DNA of 10,637 bases from an uncultured Kineosporia sp. (GCA_937859855.1 CALMAR010000417.1:1-10637); one strand, 5' to 3'; positions 1 to 7,076 are shown, counted from the stretch's first letter. The notes: generated by a model not told the origin, from the letters alone. Numbers and translations are program-made.

Positions 1-912
1 GGGATGAAGGTAGGCCGGTCTGCTCCAGCCAGCTACTTCGACCGGAACGAGCTGCCCAGCCCCTACCAGGTCGGCGATGGCCGAGCGGGTTTCAGCCGGG
101 CGTAGCCGGAAGTAGTCACGCAAGCAGCGTTCGGACGCGACCCCGAGCGCCTTGGCCGCGATCATCACCAGCCCGCGACGGGCGTCCTGCGGGTCGGGAT
201 CCGGCGCCTGGATGATCGCGGCCGGCAGCACCCGGTCAAGCGGGGCGTACCGGCGTTCGAACTGCTGGGTGCGCCCAGCCGAACTGATCCGCCCGGACCA
301 GAACAGAAATTCGAGGGCGCGCTTGGCGTCGCTCCAGTTCCAGCCCCATTCACCGTCGCGCTCGCGCGGCGTCTGATCCTCGATCAGGGCCTCCAGCCCA
401 GCCGCGGTGATCGGCCCGTGCTGGTGGACCACGTCGAGCACCCGCTCGACCAGGTCCGCGCGCTCTCGCGCGATCCGGACCATACCTCCCCACGCCTCGG
501 TCGCGGCCCGCTGCATCCGCCAGCGCAGCAGCCGGTGGGTGGATGGGGAGACGTAGGACGCCTCGTGGGCCCAGTACTCGACCAGCCGGCGCGGAGCGAC
601 CGATGACGCCCGGTCGAGTAGGGCGCGCGGATAGGGTCCGAGCCGGCTGAACACGGGCAGGTAGTGACTGCGGGAGAGGACGTTAACGGAGTCGATCTGA
701 AGGATGGCGACGGTGTCGATCACTCGCTGGATGTGCCGGAGAGTGACCGGGCCGGTGGGCCGGCTGACGCCGAATCCCTGAGCCGCCAGGGCAACCCGGC
801 GCGCGCCCGCGGCCGTCAGCCGTTCAGTCGGCCTGATCCCGGCCCGCCTGGACGCGGTGGCGCTCCCGCCGCCCCCGACGCTGGTCGTCCCGCGCGGGCT
901 GACTGTGCTCAC
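1..912 (-). CDS. ycaQ: YcaQ/AlkX-family winged-helix DNA glycosylase (3' end outside window)
   Basis: Minus-strand frame open from a GTG at 912 to the window edge (304 codons, no stop). It matches the HTH_42/YcaQ family, whose characterised members are DNA glycosylases that remove alkylated bases and unhook interstrand crosslinks. The Gln-x-Asp catalytic motif of the YcaQ/AlkX branch is visible as LQIDSVNVLSRSHYLP (Gln72, Asp74). The conserved EYWAHEASYV segment follows at about 115-125, then winged-helix blocks including GEWGWNWSDAKRALEFLFWSGRI and the RCLRDYFRL region. The family is usually near 400 residues, so roughly a quarter is missing at the right end of the protein. Residues 1-25 are a Gly/Ser/Arg-rich leader before the domain starts at about ERLTAAGARRVALAAQG. 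An ATG at 963 is also in frame, but the GTG fits a leaderless start (see the promoter entry). Family assignment is firm; the exact lesion specificity is inferred. Confidence 0.85.
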   Translation of the reverse strand, partial: MSTVSPRGTTSVGGGGSATASRRAGIRPTERLTAAGARRVALAAQGFGVSRPTGPVTLRHIQRVIDTVAILQIDSVNVLSRSHYLPVFSRLGPYPRALLDRASSVAPRRLVEYWAHEASYVSPSTHRLLRWRMQRAATEAWGGMVRIARERADLVERVLDVVHQHGPITAAGLEALIEDQTPRERDGEWGWNWSDAKRALEFLFWSGRISSAGRTQQFERRYAPLDRVLPAAIIQAPDPDPQDARRGLVMIAAKALGVASERCLRDYFRLRPAETRSAIADLVGAGQLVPVEVAGWSRPAYLHP

Positions 913-919
913 GTTGGCG

Positions 920-925
920 ACCCTA
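920..925 (-). promoter_or_regulatory. Candidate -10 element for leaderless start of the glycosylase gene
   Basis: On the minus strand TAGGGT matches the actinobacterial TANNNT -10 pattern. It ends seven bases before the GTG at 912, which would place transcription start on the GTG itself. No clear -35 hexamer is seen at the expected spacing, and there is only a weak AGGG-type ribosome site. Inference only. Confidence 0.4.
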
Positions 926-963
926 GAACAGGGATGCGACAATCTGGCGGCCGGTTGCAGCAT

Positions 964-981
964 GACCGCATGCCTGCGGTC
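964..981. repeat. Perfect 7-bp inverted repeat in the divergent intergenic region
   Basis: Arms GACCGCA (964-970) and TGCGGTC (975-981) are separated by four bases. It lies between the divergently transcribed glycosylase gene (start 912) and the MT0933-like gene (start 1046). It could be an operator for either promoter or a small hairpin in a transcript. No regulator is identified. Confidence 0.45.
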
Positions 982-1045
982 CACCCCGGTCACGGCCCGA
1001 TCCCCGCGGCTTGGCGGGAGTTGAGTCCAACCAGAGAGGGAGAAC

Positions 1046-1528
1046 ATGGGTTTGTTCGATGACGCGAAGCAGAAGCTGTCGGAGTTCACGGAGAAGAACC
1101 CGGACAAGGTCGAGAAGATCAGTGACGTCGTGATCGAGAAGACCGGCGACGCCGGCGACAAGGTCACGGGCAGCAAGTACTCGGAGCAGATCGACAGCTT
1201 CCAGGAGAAGGCGGACGACGCCGTTGGCGACAACCGTCAGTACCGCGGGCCCTCTAGCGTCATATGCCCCGTACCCCCCCCGTCCGCACTTAGGGTGCCG
1301 GTCACCTGCCCCGCGATCCGGCCCGCGTGGCCACTGAACGCGGGGGATGTGGAAGACGGGCTCTCAGGACGCTGCGTTCGCTTGGCTGGGCACCTGCCCA
1401 CCGGCCTGACGGACGTGACGGACCTGGCTGGCCTCAGCGGCCTCACCGGTCTGACCAGCGGGCTGATCGGCGCCGGGGTTCAGCCGGATCACGCCGTAGT
1501 TCCAGCCACGGCGGCGGTACACCACTGA
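1046..1528 (+). CDS. MT0933-like antitoxin-family small protein with anomalous C-terminal read-on
   Basis: The first ~65 residues (MGLFDDAKQKLSEFTEKN ... KADDAVGDNRQ) match the MT0933/Rv0909-type family: short, highly charged, predicted helical, starting MGLFDxAK and containing the DKVTGxKYSEQID block. Members are annotated as antitoxins but many have no linked toxin, and none is visible here, so an antitoxin role is unproven. The start is well supported by a purine-rich ribosome site (AGAGAGGGAGA, 1033-1043). Relatives normally end near residue 60-70. Here the frame runs to 160 codons through a Pro/Val/Leu-rich, Thr/Gly-Leu-repetitive tail that lies antisense to the hpf 3' end (1364-1528). 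That tail has no family resemblance and does not share the strict codon bias of the first part. A TAG in another frame sits at 1255-1257, so a one-base shift would give the usual length. The domain is fairly sure; the C-terminus is doubtful. Confidence 0.6.
   Translation: MGLFDDAKQKLSEFTEKNPDKVEKISDVVIEKTGDAGDKVTGSKYSEQIDSFQEKADDAVGDNRQYRGPSSVICPVPPPSALRVPVTCPAIRPAWPLNAGDVEDGLSGRCVRLAGHLPTGLTDVTDLAGLSGLTGLTSGLIGAGVQPDHAVVPATAAVHH
1322..1344. terminator. Candidate terminator hairpin downstream of hpf
   Basis: Seven-base perfect stem, CCCGCGT (1322-1328) and ACGCGGG (1338-1344), with a nine-base loop. It starts 19 bases past the hpf stop on the minus strand. No T-tract follows on either strand, which is common in high-GC actinobacteria but weakens the call. 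If the MT0933-like gene really ends near 1257, the hairpin would serve both convergent genes. Confidence 0.4.
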
Positions 1529-2170
1529 CGGCTTGCCACACGCCGCGTCGATGAAGAGGTAGAAGTCGTGCCCGACGAGTTCCATCTCGTACAGAGCCTG
1601 GTCGATGGTCATCGGATGGGCCTCGTGATCCTTGGTCCGGATCACCACCGGGCTGTCGGCCAAGTCCTGCGCTCCATCGGGAAGATCGGCTCGGCTGGGC
1701 TGCACCCAATCGGGATCCGCATCCGGCTCTGAGCCATCCAACCGGTCCGATGGCCGCTCCGCGACAGCCAGTCCAGCGACGGTGCCTGGCTGCAGATCGG
1801 CCGCTACTTCCGCGCCCGTAGCCAGCGCTTCGGCTGAGCGAACCGAGACCGGCGTCTGGCGCCCGTGGTGGACCTTCTTCCGATCCCTCAATCGGCGAAG
1901 CCGTTCGACCAGCCTCGTCGTGGCCAGGTCCAAGGCGGCCATGGCATCTTCAGCGCAGGCCTCGGCCCGGATCACCGGCCCTCTGTCCCTTACGGTGATC
2001 TCCACCTTCTCGCAGGTGTGCGATTGTCTGGGATTGCGCTCGTGGGACAATTCGACGTCGATTCGATGAGCGCGAGGAGCGAATTGCGTGACCTTGGTCA
2101 GCTTCTCCTCGGCAAACCGCTTGAAGCGGTCGGACACGTCCATCCGCCGGCCGGTAATCACAATGTCCAC
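1364..2170 (-). CDS. hpf: Long-form ribosome hibernation promoting factor (HPF/RaiA)
   Basis: The 268-residue protein has the two-domain long-HPF architecture. The N-terminal S30AE domain (about 1-103, MDIVITGRRMDVSDRFKRFAEEKL to the RLRDRKKVHHG end) binds the decoding region of the 30S subunit. A low-complexity acidic/Ala linker follows (about 104-173). The C-terminal domain (about 174-231, with HPMTIDQALYEMELVGHDF and PSVVYRRRGWNYGVIRL) dimerises two proteins to make inactive 100S ribosomes in stationary or stressed cells. The GTG start at 2170 is fixed by a perfect AGGAGG (2179-2184) eight bases upstream. A 37-residue Gln/Ala/Gly-rich tail follows the usual end near residue 231, and its coding region overlaps the read-on tail of the convergent MT0933-like frame. 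In many actinobacteria secA follows this gene; here it does not. It lies downstream of the ComF-family gene, in the order known from mycobacteria. Confidence 0.95.
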   Translation of the reverse strand: MDIVITGRRMDVSDRFKRFAEEKLTKVTQFAPRAHRIDVELSHERNPRQSHTCEKVEITVRDRGPVIRAEACAEDAMAALDLATTRLVERLRRLRDRKKVHHGRQTPVSVRSAEALATGAEVAADLQPGTVAGLAVAERPSDRLDGSEPDADPDWVQPSRADLPDGAQDLADSPVVIRTKDHEAHPMTIDQALYEMELVGHDFYLFIDAACGKPSVVYRRRGWNYGVIRLNPGADQPAGQTGEAAEASQVRHVRQAGGQVPSQANAAS

Positions 2171-2178
2171 TGAGGAAT

Positions 2179-2184
2179 CCTCCT
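2179..2184 (-). promoter_or_regulatory. Shine-Dalgarno site of hpf
   Basis: Perfect AGGAGG on the minus strand, eight bases before the GTG at 2170; it decides the start. Just upstream, a short stem GCTGG/CCAGC with an eight-base loop (2188-2205) lies against the ribosome site and could affect access to it. Confidence 0.75.
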
Positions 2185-2297
2185 AGTGCTGGCTTAGACA
2201 CCAGCGAGGTCCACGTTCGCCGCCTGGAAACAGTTGTCCGGGCGAAGAATGCCCCGTCTCGCCGATGTGAACCGGTGATGTTGGCATAGGGCGACGC

Positions 2298-2312
2298 AGG
2301 GTTTTCCACCCT
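2298..2312 (-). terminator. Weak candidate hairpin after the ComF-family gene
   Basis: Five-base stem, AGGGT and ACCCT with a five-base loop, seven bases after the ComF-family stop on the minus strand. It has no T-run. It may be a weak terminator or chance. The ~149-base gap to hpf (2171-2319) otherwise shows no clear promoter hexamers. Confidence 0.2.
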
Positions 2313-2319
2313 CTTCATT

Positions 2320-3204
2320 TCACGTCGCGGTGCTGGCACCTCCTCTCACCGGCCAGCGGCCCCTGTCCCAGGAGCGGGCCGGACGCTGGACTTCGGAAGG
2401 TGCCTTGCATGACGAGAGGCTAGTGCGTTCCGGGCCAGTCAGCACGCCTGGCCGCCTGAAAGTCACGCTCAGGGAGCAGATTCCCACTACCTGTGCACCA
2501 TGACTGCTCAACACTCGCACCGCTTCATCAACAGACGCACCAGTTGTCACGATGTCGTCGATGACGAGGCACTTCTGACCGTCGAGCCGTACCTGAGATC
2601 CCCAGGTGCGCCGCACGGCCAGTGCTCCGGCGAGGTTGCGGCGACGAGCCTTGGCGTCCAGGCCGATCTGATCCCGTACCGGCCGTGCATGCCGCAGGAC
2701 GCGCACCGCCCGGACCCTGGGCCCTTCCTTGAAGTTCGTCCTGCCTGCCGCCGTCCTCAGGTCTCGAGCCGCCACGTTGGCCAGGTCGTGAACCAGGTCG
2801 GCACCCCGCTGCCGCAGCGCGGCCCGGCGAGCCGGCATAGGTACCAGCCAGATCTCTGGCCCAGCCAGGGTGGCGGACGGCATCGCACTGGCTGGGCGGC
2901 CGCACCCGGCGTGCGCGACGAGTGGCAGCTCATCATCGCTGTTCAGGCACGCCGTCACCGCGCGGGCCAGAACGCGCCCGAGCGGGCCGGAGAGATCTCG
3001 GCGGCCGCGTTGTTTCCAGGACACCACAACTGCAGCGGCCAGCCCGGCGTACGCGCTGCACCCCCAGATCGGGACCGGCCCTGATCGGACCCGGAACGGC
3101 CGCCCCGCCACCGACGCCGCACAGGCTCGGCAGAGAGCGACGTCCAAGCGCCCGCATCCGGCACAGCTCACCGGCCAGATCAGCCCGGCCAGCGCGTCGG
3201 CCAT
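2320..3204 (-). CDS. ComF-family phosphoribosyltransferase-like protein
   Basis: The family is the ComF/amidophosphoribosyltransferase-like group, required for DNA uptake in Bacillus but of unsettled role in actinobacteria. With the ATG at 3204 the protein is 294 residues. Its N-terminal zinc-ribbon-like Cys set is Cys14, Cys17, Cys25 and Cys28 (CAGCG ... CRAC). The conserved RDQIGLDAKARRRNLAGAL block is at about 177-195. The PRPP-binding loop CLVIDDIVTTGAS is at about 212-224. The usual family end is near ICSLSVTFRR (about 251); a further ~43-residue Arg/Ser/Pro-rich tail has no recognised match. The ATG at 3204 has an AGGGTGG eight bases upstream and starts right before the zinc motif. An ATG at 3246 and a GTG at 3321 are in frame; the latter falls inside a hairpin loop and is unlikely. 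It is 167 bases downstream of lpqB and upstream of hpf. Confidence 0.85.
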   Translation of the reverse strand: MADALAGLIWPVSCAGCGRLDVALCRACAASVAGRPFRVRSGPVPIWGCSAYAGLAAAVVVSWKQRGRRDLSGPLGRVLARAVTACLNSDDELPLVAHAGCGRPASAMPSATLAGPEIWLVPMPARRAALRQRGADLVHDLANVAARDLRTAAGRTNFKEGPRVRAVRVLRHARPVRDQIGLDAKARRRNLAGALAVRRTWGSQVRLDGQKCLVIDDIVTTGASVDEAVRVLSSHGAQVVGICSLSVTFRRPGVLTGPERTSLSSCKAPSEVQRPARSWDRGRWPVRGGASTAT

Positions 3205-3256
3205 GATCGTGACCACCCTGATCGTCGTGCTCACGATGGCGTCCATGCCAGCAGCG

Positions 3257-3277
3257 TGACCGCTGGAACGGCGGTCA
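3257..3277. repeat. Perfect 7-bp inverted repeat upstream of the ComF-family gene
   Basis: Arms TGACCGC (3257-3263) and GCGGTCA (3271-3277) with a seven-base spacer. It lies 10 bases upstream of the alternative ATG at 3246 and 52 bases upstream of the preferred ATG at 3204. This is a suitable place for an operator or a leader hairpin. Function unknown. Confidence 0.45.
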
Positions 3278-3296
3278 GGACCGGCCGGCCCGAATC

Positions 3297-3305
3297 TGTG
3301 GACAA
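3297..3305 (-). promoter_or_regulatory. DnaA-box-like 9-mer (exact actinobacterial consensus)
   Basis: The minus strand reads TTGTCCACA, identical to the DnaA box favoured in Streptomyces and mycobacteria. A related 9-mer, TAGTCCACA, lies in the same orientation at 3324-3332. One perfect box can occur by chance, but two in 36 non-coding bases is suggestive. Confidence 0.35.
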
Positions 3306-3306
3306 A

Positions 3307-3344
3307 TGCCCTGTCGTGCACCTTGTGGACTACTCGACAGGGCA
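3307..3344 (-). terminator. Candidate intrinsic terminator after lpqB
   Basis: Ten-base perfect inverted repeat, TGCCCTGTCG (3307-3316) and CGACAGGGCA (3335-3344), with an 18-base loop. It begins 27 bases after the lpqB stop on the minus strand and is followed there by TTTGTCC, a short T-rich start. This fits a terminator or attenuator closing the mtrA-mtrB-lpqB transcript. The large loop, which contains a DnaA-box-like 9-mer, also allows an operator role. Confidence 0.5.
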
Positions 3345-3371
3345 GGCCCAGCTGATGAGCTGGTTGCCCAT

Positions 3372-5195
3372 CTACCCAGCGAAACTGGCCCAGCGAGCAG
3401 TACTGATCCGGCTCCAGGATTGGCCCACCTGGGTCAGGGTTCCAGCCATGGTCCCCACCATCAGGCCGAGTTCACCATTGGCCGCGCTCACCGACAGCGC
3501 ATCCTTGATCGGCAACGTCGGCTTGATCGTTCCACCGATCTGCACGATCCACGGCTCGATTCCCTCCTTGCTCAGACGATGCCCAAGTACGACGACCTGG
3601 TCCTCGTCCACCCAGGACGCGTCGGTGACCGAGCGCAGGTCGGGAACCAATTCGGTCGGCGGGGTCAGCAGCATCGGCTGACCCTCCTGATTCCTGATCA
3701 CTCCAGCGACGAAAAGGTGCGCCACGCCTTTGATTTCGACCGCGACCAGAGCCCGCGCCCCTTCCCGCGAGATACGCAGGGCGATGACGGACATGCCCTT
3801 GAGCCAGGAAGCGGACACCTTGACGGATCCCGGATCGGGCCGGGCGGCCCAAACCCAGCCGCTACCGGCCCGATCGGCCGTCCACACCCAGCCCCACGGG
3901 TCGAACGAGGGACCGGTCAGCGTCTTTCCCCGGACCAGGATGGAGGCCTTCGCGCTGGGCAACTGCAGCAGTAACTGGCTCCGGTCGGCGTTCAGGACCG
4001 CGTAGGCGCTGCTCTCGGCATTCACGGCCGGCCGGTTCGCGCCGGGGATGGCCAAGCCACCGACGCCGTCGACTTTGGTCAGCGTGCGCCCGGCCAGCCG
4101 GGCGATCGCGTTCGCGTTCTTGCCGTCCACCACGACCGGCTCGTCGTCCACCTGGGGATCGGACTGCGGCTGGCCCTGATTGGCGGAGTCGGCGTCCGCG
4201 GCGGCCGGATCATTGGCGGCCGATCCGCCGCCGGCATCGGGCGGAATGTCGAGCGGGGTACGGCGAACCGTGACCTGGACGCCATTGATCGCTCCGATCG
4301 CCAGAGTTGCCCGGAGCTGACTGAGCAACAGCTGGCGCATTCGAACCGTGGCGCTCTTGACCTGCTCGGTGAGATCGACATTGGCCACCTGATCGGTCAC
4401 CACCACGGCGGCTACGGCCATTCTGGTGCCGGCCGGTGCTCCCGAGATGACCGCTCCACGCAGATACGCGGATGGTCCATCCAGCAGGGCCCGGACCAGG
4501 GCGGTGGGCACCTCCCGGATCCCGGTCCCATCGCGATTGGCTGGCAACCAATGGATGTCGGGAACCAGATACCGGCCAGCCGGGTCCACGAAGTAGACCG
4601 GGAACGATCGAAAGGCGACCGCGAAATCGCTGCTGTTGATGAGAATCCCGTCATCCAGGGTCTCGATCTTCCACTCACCCTCGCTGCGGACCAGCCCGAA
4701 TCGCCGGGTGACGGTCTGAGCCGAGGCGGCCACCGTGTACCGCCCGGCGGCGTCGATCGTCCCGGTGACCGGCGTCTTCACCGTGACAACGACTCGCTCA
4801 GCCGCCGGACGGCCCTCTTCAGTGGGAGGCCTGGTGCCTGTTCTGCTGGCGCTGGCCGCGCTTTCGGACGGGGTGACGGTCAGCGAACTCTCGTCCGGGT
4901 AGATCCCGACGCTGGCGTCGGGATTCCAGACCAGCCGTTTCGAGGGAGCCAGGAAACTCCGGGCCACCTTGTGATCGTCATTGAAACCGGCGGCGGCATC
5001 GGTGAATCCACGCACCACGTCGGCTGGACCCTGTCCAGGGAACGGCCCCTCCAGGATCAGCTGCGGCCCCCCCTCGCGGGAATCGCTGTCAATCGTGGGA
5101 CCGGGCAGCACTGGCCCCGACCGCGGGATGGCCGTGCATCCGGCCAAGCCGGCGACGGCGATGGCGGCTGCGACCAGGCGAGCCCAGCGCTTCAC
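3372..5195 (-). CDS. lpqB: Lipoprotein LpqB, MtrAB accessory
   Basis: The 607-residue secreted lipoprotein has basic residues, a hydrophobic stretch and the lipobox LAGC, with Cys20 as the expected lipidated residue. A conserved N-terminal region (about 40-215, including the GGPQLILEGPF start) leads to a GerMN domain at about 225-312 (VPTALVRALLDGPSAYLRG ... QVTVRRTPLDIP). An Ala/Asp/Pro/Gln-rich insert follows (about 318-352). The rest is a predicted beta-propeller-like LpqB C-terminal domain with the family FDPWGWVWTAD segment at about 431-441. In Mycobacterium smegmatis LpqB binds the outside part of MtrB and affects MtrA phosphorylation, and the gene order here fits the same role. The GTG at 5195 overlaps the mtrB TGA (GTGA), so translation is probably coupled. 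Length is close to the family norm. Confidence 0.95.
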   Translation of the reverse strand: MKRWARLVAAAIAVAGLAGCTAIPRSGPVLPGPTIDSDSREGGPQLILEGPFPGQGPADVVRGFTDAAAGFNDDHKVARSFLAPSKRLVWNPDASVGIYPDESSLTVTPSESAASASRTGTRPPTEEGRPAAERVVVTVKTPVTGTIDAAGRYTVAASAQTVTRRFGLVRSEGEWKIETLDDGILINSSDFAVAFRSFPVYFVDPAGRYLVPDIHWLPANRDGTGIREVPTALVRALLDGPSAYLRGAVISGAPAGTRMAVAAVVVTDQVANVDLTEQVKSATVRMRQLLLSQLRATLAIGAINGVQVTVRRTPLDIPPDAGGGSAANDPAAADADSANQGQPQSDPQVDDEPVVVDGKNANAIARLAGRTLTKVDGVGGLAIPGANRPAVNAESSAYAVLNADRSQLLLQLPSAKASILVRGKTLTGPSFDPWGWVWTADRAGSGWVWAARPDPGSVKVSASWLKGMSVIALRISREGARALVAVEIKGVAHLFVAGVIRNQEGQPMLLTPPTELVPDLRSVTDASWVDEDQVVVLGHRLSKEGIEPWIVQIGGTIKPTLPIKDALSVSAANGELGLMVGTMAGTLTQVGQSWSRISTARWASFAG

Positions 5196-7069
5196 GCAGA
5201 CTCACCGAGCCGTTTCCCGGCCACCGGAACACCGCCGCCGGGCCCGTTGTGCGGACCCGCAGGGTCCGGTGGTTTGGAAGGGTCCGCCGTGACATCGGAG
5301 GCCCTCAGCATTGTGACCTGACCGGTCAGGCCGCTGGCCGGACCGCGGCCGGGATGGCCAGTGGCCACGCTGAGAGTCTGGTCAACGGTCAGCTGCGGTG
5401 GAGGGGCCAGCGGCAGCGGAGATCCCGACAACACCCCGCCGACCTGCCGCGGAATGGTCAGCCGGAACACCGCACCGGCGCCAGGCTCTCCCCAGACCTG
5501 CAGCCATCCGCCGTGCAGATGCGAATCCTCCTGCGCGATGGCCAAGCCCAGCCCGGAACCGCCGGTGCTCCGGGCCCGGGCCGGGTCGGCCCGCCAGAAC
5601 CGGTTGAACACCATGTTCAGCCCTTCGGCGTCGATGCCGACTCCGTGGTCGCGCACCGAAACCGCTACTGCCTGATCCGAAACCCCGACCCGGACCTCGA
5701 TCGGCCGACCCTCACCGTGCTCGATCGCGTTGCCGACCAGGTTGCGCACCACCCGTTCCACCCGGCGAGGATCGATGGCCGCCGTGCAGGCTTCGCCGGG
5801 CAGGTCCAGCAGCATCCGGCTGCCTCGTCGCTCAGCCAGCGGCGCCAGGCCGCCGATCACCCGCTCGACCAGGTCGCGCAGCTCGACGGTGTCGATGTCG
5901 AGGGCGGCTGCTCCGGCGTCGAACCGGCTGATCTCCAGCAGGTCGGCCAGAAGTCCTTCGAACCGATCGATCTGCGTCTGCAGCAGTTCGGCGCTGCGAG
6001 CCAGCATCGGGTCGAAGTCCTGCCGCCCTTCGTAGATCACCTCGCTGGCCATCCGGATGGTGGTCAGCGGCGTCCGGAGCTCGTGGGAGACGTCGGAGAC
6101 GAACTGACGCTGGACCCGGGAGAGTTCCTCCAGTTGATGGATCTGCCGCTCGAGGCTAGCGGCCATCCCGTTGAAAGCCCTTCCCAGCCGGGCGATGTCG
6201 TCCTGGCCGCGGACTCTCATCCGGCGATCGAAGTTACCCGATGCCAGCTCCTCCGCCGTCCGGGCCGCCTGCCGGACCGGCGTCACCACCTGCCGGGTGA
6301 CCACGAACGCCACTCCACCGACCAGCAGCACCAAGCCGATTCCGCCGAACACGAAGGTGCGCTGAACCAGGTCCAGGATCTGTTGCTCGCGATCCAGGGG
6401 AAAGACGAAATACAACTCGTAGGGCCCCGACAGCGGGATATTGATCACCGACCCGATCGCCAGAGCAGGCTTACCCTTCGGGTCGTCCGTAGTGGGAATC
6501 GAAGTCAGCTGCACCTTCTGTTGCGAGCTCTGGTTGATCGCGATCTGCAAGGACTTCGGAATCACTGATGGCGACACCGACGAACTGCCGTGCAGAGCGC
6601 TGGGTTCCTTGGACTTCAGCGCCCGGCGCAGCACGGTGCCCCGGCCCTCCGATCCGCCTGGCCCCTCCAGCGTGTTCATCAGATCGTTGACCACTGACTC
6701 CTGGGCGCTCGCAGTGCTGTACGGTGCCGCAGCCAGGCTGTCAGTGGCGGTCTTGGTCAGCCGCTGCGCCTCCGCCATCGCCGTCTTCTGACGGCTCTCG
6801 ATCAGACCGTCTCGGATCCTGATCAGCAGGAAGTCGCCGATGGCCAGCACCACGACCAGCCCGAGCAGCATCGTGGTGGCCACCACCCGCAGCCGCATCG
6901 ACCGGCTCCACCGCCGCCGGACGAACCGGCCAAGCCGCACCAGCCGGGAGAACACGGCCTGCCGGATCCGGCGGAACATCGGCAGGGCTGGCGCGAGCAG
7001 GGTGCCGATGACGGGCAGCTGCCGGACCCGGCGTCTGGCCCGTCGCAAGCGCGCGGCCGAGCTGATCAT
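5192..7069 (-). CDS. mtrB: Sensor histidine kinase MtrB
   Basis: Membrane sensor kinase of the MtrAB two-component system. With the ATG at 7069, eight bases past the mtrA stop, it has 625 residues. An Arg-rich cytoplasmic leader comes first, then a membrane segment (about 60-84), an extracytoplasmic sensor region (about 85-238), a second membrane segment (about 240-258) and a HAMP domain (about 260-310). The phosphoacceptor His329 lies in DVSHELRTPL. The ATP-binding domain shows the N-box (NLVGNAIEHGEG, about 443-454), G1 (DHGVGID, about 474-480) and G2 (GGSGLGLAI, about 503-511). All key residues are present. A Pro/Gly-rich tail of about 80 residues follows the kinase domain, and the mtrB stop overlaps the lpqB start. 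The frame stays open upstream to 7174, but that part overlaps mtrA and does not look like MtrB. No strong ribosome site precedes 7069, which suggests coupling to mtrA. Confidence 0.95.
   Translation of the reverse strand: MISSAARLRRARRRVRQLPVIGTLLAPALPMFRRIRQAVFSRLVRLGRFVRRRWSRSMRLRVVATTMLLGLVVVLAIGDFLLIRIRDGLIESRQKTAMAEAQRLTKTATDSLAAAPYSTASAQESVVNDLMNTLEGPGGSEGRGTVLRRALKSKEPSALHGSSSVSPSVIPKSLQIAINQSSQQKVQLTSIPTTDDPKGKPALAIGSVINIPLSGPYELYFVFPLDREQQILDLVQRTFVFGGIGLVLLVGGVAFVVTRQVVTPVRQAARTAEELASGNFDRRMRVRGQDDIARLGRAFNGMAASLERQIHQLEELSRVQRQFVSDVSHELRTPLTTIRMASEVIYEGRQDFDPMLARSAELLQTQIDRFEGLLADLLEISRFDAGAAALDIDTVELRDLVERVIGGLAPLAERRGSRMLLDLPGEACTAAIDPRRVERVVRNLVGNAIEHGEGRPIEVRVGVSDQAVAVSVRDHGVGIDAEGLNMVFNRFWRADPARARSTGGSGLGLAIAQEDSHLHGGWLQVWGEPGAGAVFRLTIPRQVGGVLSGSPLPLAPPPQLTVDQTLSVATGHPGRGPASGLTGQVTMLRASDVTADPSKPPDPAGPHNGPGGGVPVAGKRLGESA
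5317..5330. repeat. Perfect 14-bp palindrome inside the mtrB tail
   Basis: CCTGACCGGTCAGG is fully self-complementary with no spacer. It lies in the coding region of the disordered MtrB tail about 120 bases upstream of lpqB. It could be a regulator site for an internal lpqB promoter, or chance in a Gly/Thr-rich coding stretch. Confidence 0.3.
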
Positions 7070-7076
7070 CAGCTGG

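Noticed and set aside
664..1062. Plus-strand open frame (132 codons) opposite the glycosylase gene
   Set aside because: The minus strand carries the YcaQ catalytic motif; the plus frame has no family resemblance and overlaps the well-supported start at 1046.
1046..1528. Toxin-antitoxin module
   Set aside because: Only an antitoxin-family domain is seen; no toxin-like gene lies beside it, and solitary MT0933-like proteins are common in actinobacteria.
3319..3321. GTG at 3321 as start of the ComF-family gene
   Set aside because: It falls in the loop of a 10-bp inverted repeat, adds 39 residues without family similarity, and better starts exist at 3204 and 3246.
5249..6568. Long plus-strand open frame (439 codons) opposite mtrB
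   Set aside because: It is antisense to a full set of histidine-kinase motifs, has an Arg/Pro/Gln/His-rich composition typical of a shadow frame in high-GC DNA, and matches no family.
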